Positions 1 through 11,514 of a stretch of 64,000 bases of DNA are shown here, one piece after another; the stretch's first letter is position 1; every line of letters starts with the position of its first letter. Origin of the DNA: Brachionus manjavacas. Taxonomy: Eukaryota > Rotifera > Eurotatoria > Ploima > Brachionidae. The stretch covers positions 3,348,001 through 3,412,000 of the forward strand of contig JAHQIY010000006.1 of NCBI GenBank assembly GCA_019054805.1. The letters run 5' to 3'. Under the pieces are notes generated by a model. The model worked only from the letters and a program-made list of their open reading frames with translations, searched no databases and was not told where the DNA came from. Both the position numbers and the translations under genes were made by a program.

Positions 1-725
1 TTTAAAATTAAAGCCTTTTGCTTATTTAAAACAACCTTTATAAAAAGACTCAAATTATGTGATTTAATAGGATTAAAAATAGGAAAATAAAACAAAGTGA
101 AAGGTTTCGAAAAGCATTTCCGAGAAATAAACAAATGTTCTTTAAAATAAAAATGCATCAATTGGTTTTACAAAAATCGAGGCTTTTATTGCTTTCAAAC
201 CATGGTATAAAAATTTTTCGTAATAATGATAAATTTTACTTTTAAATTTATCCCATGTTTGTTTTAAAGTTTTTATGTCGTAAATTAAATTTCTTCCATA
301 ATTAATTGAACAAAAATTTTTCAAACATGAAAACAAAATTTTTAATTTTTAAGAAATTCAGTGTTTTCGTTAGCACCATAGATATTTTCAATTACAAAAA
401 ATTATTATTTTTTTCAGAGAAAAAATGTAAAATATTTAAAAAATTGACATTAAAATTAGTTGTTACTTTTTTCCAATTCAATAGTTATCTAATTTCGTTC
501 GATAGTCCAAGTGTAAAAATAGTTACAGTAAACTTGTTAGAAAACTACTTAGTCTATTAAATTTTGGTCAAAAATCATCTCGTCGTAGACAACTTCTAAA
601 ATGAGTGCAGCACATGACGCATTTAATTTTCTACTTTCTCTTAATTAAATATATTAATGATAAATACAGGTCGTTTGGTCATGTAAAGCAATCATTGTTT
701 TAAAATTTAGATTTTTTTTCTAAAA
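1..725. other. intergenic, nothing identified
   Basis: AT-rich sequence upstream of the first gene. Short open frames on both strands have low-complexity Phe/Lys/Asn-rich translations with no recognisable motif and no convincing splice partners. The last bases form a T-rich run just before the ATG at 726, which would suit a cis- or trans-splice acceptor or a short 5' leader. Confidence 0.5.
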
Positions 726-3346
726 ATGGTTGTTTCATCAAATGAAGCAGTTTACGAGTACCCACTCAAGTTGGTCGAAATAGAAGAGTTTTTGTATAAT
801 TCAGACGATCTTCTTTGGAGAAATGTCTCCAAAACTAATAAGGGAATTCTTAAAATTAAGAAAAAAGTACAAAACGAGGACCCAAATGTGAATAACATTC
901 GTCTATCTGATTTTAATGGCGATGACTTTTATACCAATTCGTCAAAGATTCCAAGAAATTTGACAGATACAACTCAGATTACGCTTGTTTTCACTGAATC
1001 TGAATTATACAAACAACACTTTGAAAAAACTCACTTAAAACTAATAAACAACATGATTGTTATGGACAAGTATTTAAATTGATTAAATTCCAAAAAAAAA
1101 AATTTATGTTTATTTTTTTAAGCCAAATTAATTTGTTTACTGAACAAGAGGCGAGAAATTTCTACGAATTATTGTTGATATCAAAAAAGTGGCTTTTCCA
1201 CGGTAGTTTGAAACTTAATGGTACAAACTTTGGCAAGGATAAAAAACGAAAAAGTATTTTAAACAAATTTCCAATTTATAACAGAAATCAGGACTTTAAA
1301 CAGGCACCACAGACAAGTAATTTTTTGAAATTTATTTATTTTTTAAAAAAGCTTAATTTTTTTAGTGGACATTTTACTAATATTGAACATTGGTCATAGC
1401 TATGTACGGGAACAAATCATCAAAGGATTCAAGAAATTAATCAACAGTTTTAAAACTCATAACAAAGCAATTTTTGAAGTACAAATGAAAAAATTGTATC
1501 ACTTTTTTTATTCTATATTTTTAAGATTGATTTTGCAAAATCGCTGAACATTTTTTATACACAAAAGCTAGCTAAATTAAACTTGCCTTTTCAAAATTAT
1601 GAATCTCTCAATTCCAAAATTGTATTCAAAACATGTCCCACTCATATTTCAGCTCTACTGAATCAAAGTCAGCAAAGTTTTTCCAGCCTGTCTTCAATTA
1701 ATAAACAGAACGGACTTAGTGTTTTCGTGAACAAGATAAAAAACGTCATGGCTCAAAAAGTAATTTAACTTTTTAAATGATACTCTATTTAGAGATTTAA
1801 TAGGAAATTGTTTGGCAAATACCCATTATCAAATATTTAGGTCAAAATTCAAAGATTTGGTCAAATTTTTAATGCTTGGATAATTCTTTAAACACAAATC
1901 TGATAAAATAATTTAACAAAAAGGTTAACAATATTTCCAACCCTGGCTCGACAACTCATGCTCAGTTTTCACTAGAAATTTTGCCCCATCTACTTTGTTT
2001 TCTAGATGAAAACAAAACCCAGTGTAATTACATATCTTATAGTAAGTTTTTGATAATTTAAAATTTGGACAGTGGAAATCTCCTATTTCTCATTTTCAGA
2101 TGACGAAAAATTTTTGTCCCTGGCGAAAAAAACAGATAACTATGAGCATATACGACGGTCCAAGTCCGATTTTGAGAAGGACACAAACTTGGTCAATAGC
2201 ACAAACAGTTCTGGCTCTGATTGGTCTTCATCAGTCAGTTCATCTCTTACAGGCTTTCATAGTTCCAAATCGTGGGACTGCTTGACAGATAAATATTTTT
2301 CGCCTAATGAGACTGATAATGAAAATGAGTTAGAAAGAGATGAAAAAAGCACAGAAAACTCACGGCTTAAATCAAAAAGTTTATACTTAAAAAATATAGC
2401 TATAAATAGTAAATCAAGAGTATTCAAGTCTATAAATGACCATACACCATTTTCTAATTCATCCATGCCTACAGTTTCAAATTATCTCAGCAATAGAAGA
2501 AAAAAAATAGACTCTGCGGAATTTTTAGAACAAGATGATAAACATCTTTTAGGTGACGAAGTTGAGCATCCAACTGAGTCAAATTATGCAATATTACCTC
2601 CCGTTCAATTCGAAAAAAGCGATTTTAAGCCATCGGATAATTATCAGATGGAATTTCCTTTAAAGTTGAGCAAAAAGGAAAATAGTGAACAATTTATAAA
2701 TAGACATCCTGCTCTGGTACAAAGTTCTATAAGATCTAAATCTGCTGATTTAATCAATGATCGTCCGAGCATGAAAAAAACTATTCTTAAATCCAAAGTT
2801 GACTTGTGTCCCATAAATTTAAATTCTGAAGAAATTGAGGAAACAACTAAAAAAAATACTCTACTTAATAGACAGATTTTCGGAAGTCACATTTCGCGCA
2901 AAAACGAGTCCTTTCCATCCAAAAAAGACCTGTCGGGATCAAGATCAAAAATTTACCGGCAAAATAGTCAAACAATGTATCAATCGTCTGAGGATTTGGA
3001 AATTAAAGGATGGAAAAGACCAACAACTAAGACTCGCACTTATTCTAAATGCTGTTCCAGACAAAAGTCAAAAAAATCCTGCTCGCCTCCGCCACCAATT
3101 TTTGTCTCTCCGACAGGGCTTTTGCCACCTCCACCTATCCAATATGCAATAAAAGAAAATAAGGAAAACTTCGAAAACAAGCTTCGATTCAATGAGATCA
3201 GAAAAAAATTTGAAATCGGGAATCAGTCGAATGCGACTGATTATTCCAAATCATTCAAAGGTTCAATGAAAAATCACGACAATTCAAATTTTATAATCAA
3301 AAAAAATTCTAATCAATCAAGTTTCAAAGCAAATTTTTCCTTGTAA
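726..3346 (+). CDS. Unrecognised protein of about 749 aa with Ser/Pro-rich C-terminal half
   Basis: Exons read as 726-1069, 1123-1316, 1366-1478, 1526-1759, about 1924-2041 and 2100-3346. Phases agree at every junction and the introns run 47-58 bp, except one of 164 bp at 1760-1923. That stretch may hide a small exon, because a good acceptor also occurs at 1792. The N-terminal 370 residues are mixed hydrophobic/charged and look folded (FTEQEARNFYELLLISKKWL, LEILPHLLCFLDENKTQ). The large last exon is rich in Ser, Lys and Asn, with RSKS and SKSADL phosphosite-like motifs and two proline runs (PPPPIFVSP, LLPPPPIQY) that could bind SH3, WW or EVH1 domains. I do not recognise the family. The start is the first in-frame ATG after a T-rich stretch. 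The gene is probably real, given the consistent splicing and the polyA signal about 80 bases after the stop. Confidence 0.7.
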
Positions 3347-3427
3347 ATTTAAGTGTTAGCATTTTATCTTTTTTTTTGCCATAATTGTCCTGATTTTAAG
3401 TTTTAATTTTTGTAATTTTTTTACATT

Positions 3428-3433
3428 AATAAA
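3428..3433 (+). terminator. polyA signal of the first gene
   Basis: AATAAA about 80 bases downstream of the TAA stop at 3346; a second AATAAA lies about 50 bases further on. Confidence 0.5.
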
Positions 3434-3789
3434 TAAGTAGTATTTTGATAGAAAAAATTGTATGTTTTAGAATATCAGTGATAAATAAAAGTTTGATACT
3501 TTTTGTCTCTTTCCAAATATTTATTTCAGGTATGATAAAAAGATAAAAATAAATACTAGATGAAAAAAAATTGAATTACCGTATTACCTCGTTCGATTAA
3601 CCTGCACCCCAAGCTAGAGCAAGCTTTTTAACCATGAACCAAAGAACATGTTGTCTAATAGCCTAAACACCGGTTTGCATCAGAATCTCTGAAATTCTTA
3701 ATTTAATGCGCTATCAAGACTTGATTTTTAAAATAAAAAAAAAAAAAATTTTTTTGAATCATCAATTTTGTTTAGCACCAAGAAATTAA

Positions 3790-4095
3790 AAAAATATTAG
3801 ATAAAATTGTTTCTAATAAACGAAGAAGAAGGTTCCCCCTTCGAATCTTCTAGTAGAAAAATTGGAAATTAGTAAAATAAAAGAACTGGTGGATCAAAAG
3901 GACCATCAAAACTTCGACTCCACCCAAAACATGTCAGAAACAACTGCCAGTCCGAGAGCTAAACAGTGGGGACTTACATCAAAATTTAAAGACATAGAAT
4001 TTGCGGACGATTTGGGGTTTATGAAAAATAAAGAAGCGAACATGCACCTAAAGACACAAGACTTTTTGAATAACGCTAAAAAAATCAGGCTCTAA
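3790..4095 (+). pseudogene. Non-LTR retrotransposon reverse-transcriptase relic
   Basis: An open frame runs from just after a TAA near 3818 to the TAA ending at 4095. Its last 45 residues carry KQWGLTSKFKDIEFADDLGF, followed by about 25 residues ending NNAKKIRL. This matches the RT core of LINE elements: a short (G)IQWGL-type segment, the FADD catalytic box, then a helix ending in a 'GLKIN'-like stretch. The two catalytic Asp are present. The rest of the RT, and the endonuclease, are missing on both sides, so this is a fragment and not a host gene. A Pro/Lys-rich lead-in of about 45 residues is unassigned. Family identification rests on motif memory only. Confidence 0.6.
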
Positions 4096-5031
4096 ATAAA
4101 AGAAGCTTTAATTACCAAATTAGCTTAAAATAAAATATATTATTAATTTTATTTTTAGTCTAAAACTGATTTTTTCTGCTTCTGAGACATATAGACCTAA
4201 AATGCAAAAGGATCATCATCATATTATTTTCCCATACTCTAATAAGTCTGTAAAAATTGAGATTTTAGAAGTGTTTTCTTCGCAAGTGAATTAAAGTTAA
4301 TGAAATTTAAAATTTTCTCTGAATGCATAATTTTGTAATTATTTTGCTTTACACCTTTTTGTTAGAAATCAGATATTAAATATTAATAAAAATATTTAAA
4401 TTTTTCTTTTAATTTTTTAAATAAAATTTTTTTTGATTATGTTCAATTTAAATTGATTCTCAATTATATCAAAAATGATACAAATTATTGTTTGTTTAGG
4501 CGCATCCCTATCCGTAGCTTGTTTTTTTTTAAATATGAAATTTAAACTTATTTAATTTAAATCAAACTATTTCTACTAATTATTTAACACATTATTTAAT
4601 CTAATGGTTGAATAATTTAGTTTTTTGTTAAGGTCTAAAACATGTTCTGCATATAGTTTTACCTGATTCAAATTTTGAATGACAATATTAGTCAAAATTT
4701 AGTTTGCAAAAAACCTGCAATTTGTTTTTTTATGAATTTTTACTAAAGCATATAGTGCTTTGCAGATTTTAGATTTAATATGGGTGATTTAAAGTTTTAT
4801 CAAATGATAGATTTTTCTGAAAATGTTTTAGAACTAAACTCAAAAAGTAATTTCAATTTTTAAATTTTTGTTTTTATTTTACAAAATTTATAATGTCTCT
4901 CTAATTGCTTAAATAAATTGAGCTTTGAATATTTTATTCGGCTTGTCCAAAATTTCTTTTGAATATTTCATTTAAAATTTTTCATCCACTAACCATATTT
5001 AATTAAACATTTATAAAATTTTTCGGATATA
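4096..5031. other. intergenic, nothing identified
   Basis: About 0.9 kb of AT-rich sequence between the reverse-transcriptase relic and the 3' end of the minus-strand membrane protein gene. I see no coding signal, only T and A runs and a short TCA microsatellite near 4213. Confidence 0.5.
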
Positions 5032-5037
5032 TTTATT
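5032..5037 (-). terminator. polyA signal for the minus-strand membrane protein
   Basis: On the minus strand AATAAA follows the TGA stop (5041-5039) by one base, an arrangement also seen at RPS10, where the signal overlaps the stop codon. Confidence 0.5.
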
Positions 5038-5038
5038 T

Positions 5039-5692
5039 TCAAATACCACATTTATTTGCATATTTAGTAAAAGAATATAAAACTAAAACACTTAATAGAA
5101 AACAGATAAATAAAATTATGGAGACTCCAATTAAAATAAAGTGTATGGTGGCTAACTTAAATCTTTGAGCGATTTGGTGACAAAAATCATCATAGTATAT
5201 CAAACACTCCGGATGATTATTCCCTAGATTTAATACAGAGAAATTCGGTGTTATTGCACTTTTTCTTTTAAGGATAACTGAATTTATACAAAAAATGTTC
5301 ATACTGGATGAATTGCTCTGGCGATCTGTTACATTTTTCTCTAAAACACAAGAGTCAAATGATATGAATTTGGATCCGGTCTTTTTTAAGGAATTATTGA
5401 AAATTTCTGGATCGATCAAAAAAAGATTATTGCGTGTAGTCTTGATTGATTTGACATTTTTGCTGCATAAATCAGCAGGATTTTCTATAATTTTGGAAAG
5501 AGTTTCATTCAATAACTTTTTAAAACATTCTATATTCAACTTGGTTCCTGAAACATTTAACATGTAACATACAAATACAATCACAACTAATAAACTAAAT
5601 TTATCACTCATCAAAAAATAAATATAGCCTACAAGTGCACAAGAAGCAAATTTAAAATTATTTCCATGGATTTTTAAATCTTTCTTCATCAT
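5039..5692 (-). CDS. Putative small membrane protein, two or three TM segments
   Basis: Intronless frame of 217 aa. Hydrophobic segments lie near the N-terminus (about residues 16-27 and 32-48, KFSLLVVIVFVCYMLNVSG) and near the C-terminus (about 184-208, ILIGVSIILFICFLLSVLVL). Between them is a loop of about 130 residues with at least six Cys and N-glycosylation sequons (NVT, NSS), so it is probably extracytoplasmic and disulphide-bonded. An internal Met at residue 27 would turn the second hydrophobic stretch into a signal peptide and leave a type I membrane protein. The layout loosely recalls a tetraspanin lacking its middle TMs, but I see no CCG motif in the loop. Family unknown. The adjoining polyA signal and the complex sequence argue that it is real. 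Confidence 0.5.
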   Translation of the reverse strand: MMKKDLKIHGNNFKFASCALVGYIYFLMSDKFSLLVVIVFVCYMLNVSGTKLNIECFKKLLNETLSKIIENPADLCSKNVKSIKTTRNNLFLIDPEIFNNSLKKTGSKFISFDSCVLEKNVTDRQSNSSSMNIFCINSVILKRKSAITPNFSVLNLGNNHPECLIYYDDFCHQIAQRFKLATIHFILIGVSIILFICFLLSVLVLYSFTKYANKCGI

Positions 5693-8600
5693 TTAATTAA
5701 TGCGTATATTTCTCTTTTAGAATGAAATAAAAGTTTTATATTTTTATCAAATTAGTGGGTTTTATTAGCTAAATTTCTTAGCGATATATTGAATTATGAA
5801 TTAAAGTATGAAATAAAATTCAAGTTTGATTGAAATTTGATTTTTTGAATCAACTAAAAATTTAAAATGCAACACTTTTAGGTTTTTAGACTTTCTTGAC
5901 TCCAATTACTTGTTTAAGAATTTAAATAACTTGAATGAAATTAAAGACTTCTTAATTCTTGTATTTATTTGTCTTGACTCACAATTAGTTAAGGAAAATT
6001 TTAGCAGATAAGATTTTCAAGAAACAAACTAGTTAGATCTATTCTAAATTTTGAATTATGATTTTTTGCTGTATTTTTGCACGTTAAATAAATTTTTAAG
6101 CACTTTTTTAAAAATCAGTCATTAAAAGTTTTTAGATAAAAAAATTTAGGATTTAAGAAGAAAATTATGGGCTAAAATTTTATTAGAAAATATTTTTAAA
6201 ATTTCTTAGCCTTAAACAAAATGATATGTCTTTTAAATCAGTAACTTAAATTATCCTGTAAGTAGATCTAATCTTAGCATTTCATTTTTTTTAATTTATT
6301 TTTAATCTAAAGAGCATTAAAACAAAAAAAATAAAATAAAGTAATTAAAAAAATTAAAAATGAATTTCAAATACTAAAACATAAATTTATAAAAAATATT
6401 TTATTGTCATTTATCAAATCCTAATCTTTGTTTCATATTTTAGTTCATAAGTTTCATTCTATAACTTAAACCAAAAATTAAATTTAAATCCACTGTTTTT
6501 AACATAGGATCTATGAAAACTAGTTCTTAGTTAAAGTTTCCCATTTAATATTACTTCACGAAGATTTTTTTTCTAATTGTGCTATTTAATGTTGACTTGT
6601 TCATAAAATTCAAACTGCAAACAAACTGTTATGGGGAGTTTTTGGAAATTTTTTTTTCCTTTATTTGGGCTTACCTGTATTTATTCGTTGGATAAATTTG
6701 GTTAGTAAATACACGGCTTAAAAAGTATTCACAAATACCCTCAAAAATTAGATATCGAATACCGAAATTTGTTACAGCGTAGATAGATAAGCGGACCCTT
6801 TGATAGTTGTTTGTCATGTCCAGAAAAAGTATTGGGATGATTTTGATTTTAAGCCAAAGATTTACTAAGTCCGAATGCAAATAATATTTTATGATTTTTT
6901 TTTCAGTTAAGACAAATGAATTTGCAGTCAAATTGGATAAAGAAATGAGCAAATAATGTAAATTTTTTCTATTTTGTACAAATATCATTTTTAATAATGT
7001 TTATTTGTGTTTATTTGGAGGCTTGTTTTTTTCACTTGAGCCTTTGTAGCTAATAATACTACTGTATTACTAGCATGAATCAAGTGACATCCGTCAAATA
7101 ATTAAATATCAGATTTCAACATTGAATTTTTTTCCGAAAAAATTCGGAAAATTCATATTGTATTTCGCTGATTTGATTTTAGTTTTAGATTGTTCTGAAT
7201 TTCTATTTTAGATTGAGTAATTTTTAAATTAATAATTTTAATATTAAATCTAAGTCACATTGGCAAATAAAGAATAAAAAAATTAATTTGTAAAATCACA
7301 TTTACCACAATTAATTAAATTTTTAAAGCAAAAATTAAAGCAAAAAATGTGCTTTAGACTGTTTTTCTAATAAAAAAAGGGAAGTCAGAGAAGAGTTTTT
7401 CATAGAAAAATTTTTTAAATTTCTTTCATCAAAAAAAAAGTGGATCAGTCTCAACCTGATGTAGTTACCTCTGTGTCAGATTGGAGCCTTTGCCCAAAAA
7501 GATATTGAACCGCTAAGACAAATAATAACGTGTCGAATTGGATAATTACTTGTAGATTTGACTGAAATTTTACAAAAAATATGAGGGTATTATAAATTTT
7601 TTTTTTATTTCTTCACTAAAGATTTTTAAAAAATTTATTAAAAAATATTTTAACAAGTTAGATTTTTATGGCATTAAATGCGATTATTTTTTTACGTTTT
7701 AAAATTTTTTATTTCATTTTGGAGAAAAAAATCTTTTGTAACAGTTTGCTGAGAATAAATCAAAAAATATCAAAAAGAATTTTTATTTAATTAGCAAACA
7801 AAAATGATTTCGATAGAGTCTAAAAAAATTGGAATTTGAAATATAGAATACTTGAATTTTCCGAATCATGGGCTATTGAAAAAAAATAAGTGAAAGGATT
7901 CAATATTTGATCAAGAGGCTTTGAACATTTCAAAAAATACTAACTTGACCTTAATATCGGTTATCAGAAATACGAGTTTTTACAAATATTGTGAATATCA
8001 TTTATGATCTAATTTGAAAAAATAATATTTTTTCCATTTTATCTGGCTTTATGGAAATTTTTTTAAATTTTTACAAAGATAAGATAAAATTTAGAGTCGG
8101 CAAACTTGTAAAACATGATTTGAAGCAAGGGAGATTAAAAAATTTTCAACTTTTTATATTTAGTAAATTCATAAAAGCTTATCTTCTATTTAAAATTTTC
8201 GCATTTTTTTCGAAATCAATGGTTTTAGTAAAAATGATTAGAATTTGAATTAAAAAACAAAAATATTCATATATGGTAATTATTCTTCAAACCAACTGTT
8301 TGAATCTTCAGAGAAATTTTCTTGAGATCTTAATTGTTGGTCTTTTAATGAAGATGAATTAAAAATAGTTTACAGGAAATTAAGAAATTCGCTTTTAGAA
8401 TAGCCTGAAAATAAAAAATGTAGGTGTTTAATTAAAAAAATAGCGGAAAGATCTTAAACAAATGACCTAAAAGCTAAAAAAACATGTTAAGCACTTATGA
8501 AAAACTCATTTTATTATTTGAAATTAATTTGCAGTTAAATTTCAACTACGATTAAATAATTTAAAAATTAAATTTCATTTTGGCAAAAGTTTATAATTGT

Positions 8601-11195
8601 CATGTTATGATAACAGTTGTAAACCTGAGCTAAATAACTAACTTAAGTAACTTAATGGATTTAGTTAATCCTCTGATGGTAATTATAAATTTTTTAAATT
8701 TAATTTGTCTTCAAATATCAGGTCAAAAATTTAATGTATATGTATATTTTTTTTTCAATTTCACGACGAAAATTTCTTATCGAATTTTTAAACAAATATG
8801 TTTATTTTATCACTGTAATTTTTTTTGATTAGATTTTCTTACAATTTAAATATGTGTCGTCGAAGTTTTTAGAAAATTATCTTTGAAATAATCATTTGAA
8901 TTTATGATTTTCTTATAGAATAAAGTAAAAGAAATGATCTCGATTAGGTAACACTATCAGATTTCATGAATCTATAATTAATTTTTAAGGTGCTTTGATG
9001 GGGTTTAGCTTCTTTTTCTTGCTTTTTTCAAGAATACGACTGTATTCTATCTTTTTAAAGTATTTATTTTTGGAAATAAATCTATTTTTATAATTTTGAA
9101 AATTTCACATGTGATCATTTAGCTAAATTGATTTTTATCTAAATTAATTAAAATGCGCATTTTTTGTATCAAAATTCAAAGCAGGATTAGAATGACCTCA
9201 ATTTAATTTTAGCTTTAGAAATAAAAAAAATTTAAAAAAGTAACCAAAACATACCAAGTTATGTCAAATCTTACAAGCATCTGAGCAAAAATAACAAAAA
9301 CAAGATTTAAGAAGTGGTTAATTTAAAATTAAAATTAGACCATAACCGATTAAATAATTTAAATCTGTCTTTTGATAGACAATTTAAACCTATTTCAATT
9401 CAAATATCGATAAGCGATTCTTAGGACTTAATTAAAATTATTCATAGATACAAACAGTATTTGCACAACCCGTCTACCTTTGAATTTTTTAATGCAAAAA
9501 AGCTTAGTTTATGGTCTATTCTGAAATTGGACATTCAAATAACAAGTATAATTAACTGAGCTAATTTTGTACTCGGGTTCTTTTTTAATGAACTTGCTCA
9601 AAAATTTAGATGCCTGAAAATTTAAGTTACTTTTTACATAATTTTTTAGACTAATACTTGAATATGGTTCAGTATTAAAAAGTATGTTCCTAAAAAAAAA
9701 GCAAGACATTAAGCGATTTGAATATATTGAAGATTCCTAACAAAAGTTATGAAGACATGCTAAAATTTTTGGACTGATCAATCCTGAAATGGAAGGTGAC
9801 CTAATACAATTTTTTAACTTGGCTAAGAATTATATAGGACTGATTGATTCAATCAGATTTTAAGCCTCCAACCTCTTATGTCCTTAAAGATCCCTGAAGG
9901 ATCTTTTACTTTAAGTATTCTAATACAGTATACAGACAAGTCGTTAAGGCCTGATCTATACAATGCAGCTCCTTTACAAATAATGTAGCCCCTTATAAAA
10001 TTGTTTTCCATTAGAAAGGTCAGTCTGTAAATTATTGTAAGAATAACTTAGATCTTATTTTCGAAATTAAAAATTGTTGTAATCTGTCATAGCTAGGGTT
10101 CTTGAATTTTAATTCTCGTTCTGCATATAAAATTTTTATTTAGGAGGTAAAAAAATAATTTTTTTGACTACTCCCTCTCAATTAATTTTATCCTCTTAGG
10201 TCAAAAATTTCATAATTTGGTAAACATATTTAATTATTATTACACAGATTCCTGAAGTTTTTTATCTAGACTACAAAACGATGAGTTCATTTTTTCTTTA
10301 AATAGTTTTTTTTTCCGGCTATTTAAATTGACCGGAAATTTAAAATTTTTGTGATTTTTTCACTTTTTTTAAATCTCATCCTTGGCAAGAAGTAATTATT
10401 TCTTTCTTTAGATTATCAAACCACTACTTGATGTTCTGCCGACTTAAATAATTTTGATGCTAATCGTTGAGAGAGTGTAGCCAAAATACAATTTTTTTAA
10501 ACCCATCGCTGAAATAAATAATAATAAAAAATATTAAAAATAATGTATTTAGCTTTTTAATTAATAAAAGTTTAGCTTAAGGTCTAGTCTTTGCGCAATT
10601 GGTTATGAATCATCAATGGGAACTAGTACATACTTTAGTTTTATGTTTTCAAATAGAATAGTTATTAATTTACATTTGGAAGACTTTAACTTTTCAATGA
10701 TAAATTAATGATGAATCAATTGATTTATTAACCATTCTAATTATCAGCTAAAAATAAAAAAAAACAAGATTATTAGTGATAAAGTTTTTTTTTTATAAAA
10801 AATGGTCTTATGACTTTAAAAAAATGATTATAATGAATGACTTTTTTACTAATCTGCAAAAAAAAATTAATCATTATTGTATAAAAAGTGAATTTCAAAT
10901 CGTGCAAAAGACTTAAAATTATATTCAGCTCCTAAATGTAAATGAATATTAATCTTATTCAAAATATTATTTCTTACTGGTCAATTAAAAGTAATAAAAG
11001 GTTGCATTGTATTGAATTATAATTTTGTTAAGAAAAGTCAATTTTTAGCAAACAATTTATTAATCTTAATTCTTGAAATTTGAGACCTCATAGAATACTC
11101 AAGGATTATAGACGTAAACAATTCGGACCAAAGAGTCAAAATTTTTTGTCTAGCTATTTTAGATTTAACAGAGATTATAGGTAGAAAATAAATAT
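5693..11195. other. 5.5-kb gene-poor region
   Basis: Long AT-rich stretch. The best coding hint is a minus-strand frame at 6671-6988 (105 aa, hydrophobic). It ends in a consensus donor (ACAG|GTAAGCC on the minus strand, near 6675), but I could find no acceptor or partner exon. Frames near 8051-8248 and 9509-9709 are low complexity. A perfect 8-bp hairpin lies at 9886-9906. No RNA gene or intact mobile element was recognised. Confidence 0.45.
9886..9906. repeat. short perfect hairpin
   Basis: AAAGATCC (9886-9893) and GGATCTTT (9899-9906) are perfect inverted arms around a 5-base loop. No promoter or gene is near, so the role is unknown and it may be chance. Confidence 0.3.
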
Positions 11196-11514
11196 ATGTA
11201 TAAATTTGTGAGAAGCTTTAAAAAAAAGCCTCTTAATGAGGACAAAAAAGAAAAGTTAAATAAAGAACAAACGAATGTTCAAAATACAAGCTCAAATCTG
11301 TCAAGCGAAAACGACCAAAGAATAGATCAAAATGATACGAGAAAGCCTTTATCGTCGACAAAACCGAAAAGTCGTCATGAATCGTTTGTAAATAGTAAAT
11401 CGAGTCAAAGCCAAAGGAAAAGTCAGAGTAAGTCTTTGGAGATAAATGCATTTTTCTTTATTGTAATTTTATTAAAATTTTTAAGGCGTCAAGAGATCAT
11501 ATAGCCATCAAAAG
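11196..11514 (+). CDS. First two exons of the giant gene
   Basis: ATG at 11196 opens a Lys/Ser/Asn-rich basic segment (starts MYKFVRSFKKKP) ending at a GTAAGT donor at 11428. After a 58-bp intron a 29-base micro-exon (11486-11514) adds SVKRSYSHQK and ends at a GTAAGA donor in phase 0. The next phase-0 acceptor joined to a long open frame is at 17123, giving an intron of about 5.6 kb. Other micro-exons could lie between. The link to the large exon rests on phase and donor quality only. Confidence 0.55.

Noticed and set aside
142..560. Two open frames on opposite strands before the first gene
   Set aside because: Low-complexity Phe/Lys/Asn translations, no motif, no splice partners.
6671..6988. 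Minus-strand 105-codon frame ending in a good donor site
   Set aside because: No acceptor, partner exon or domain could be found; kept only as a note.
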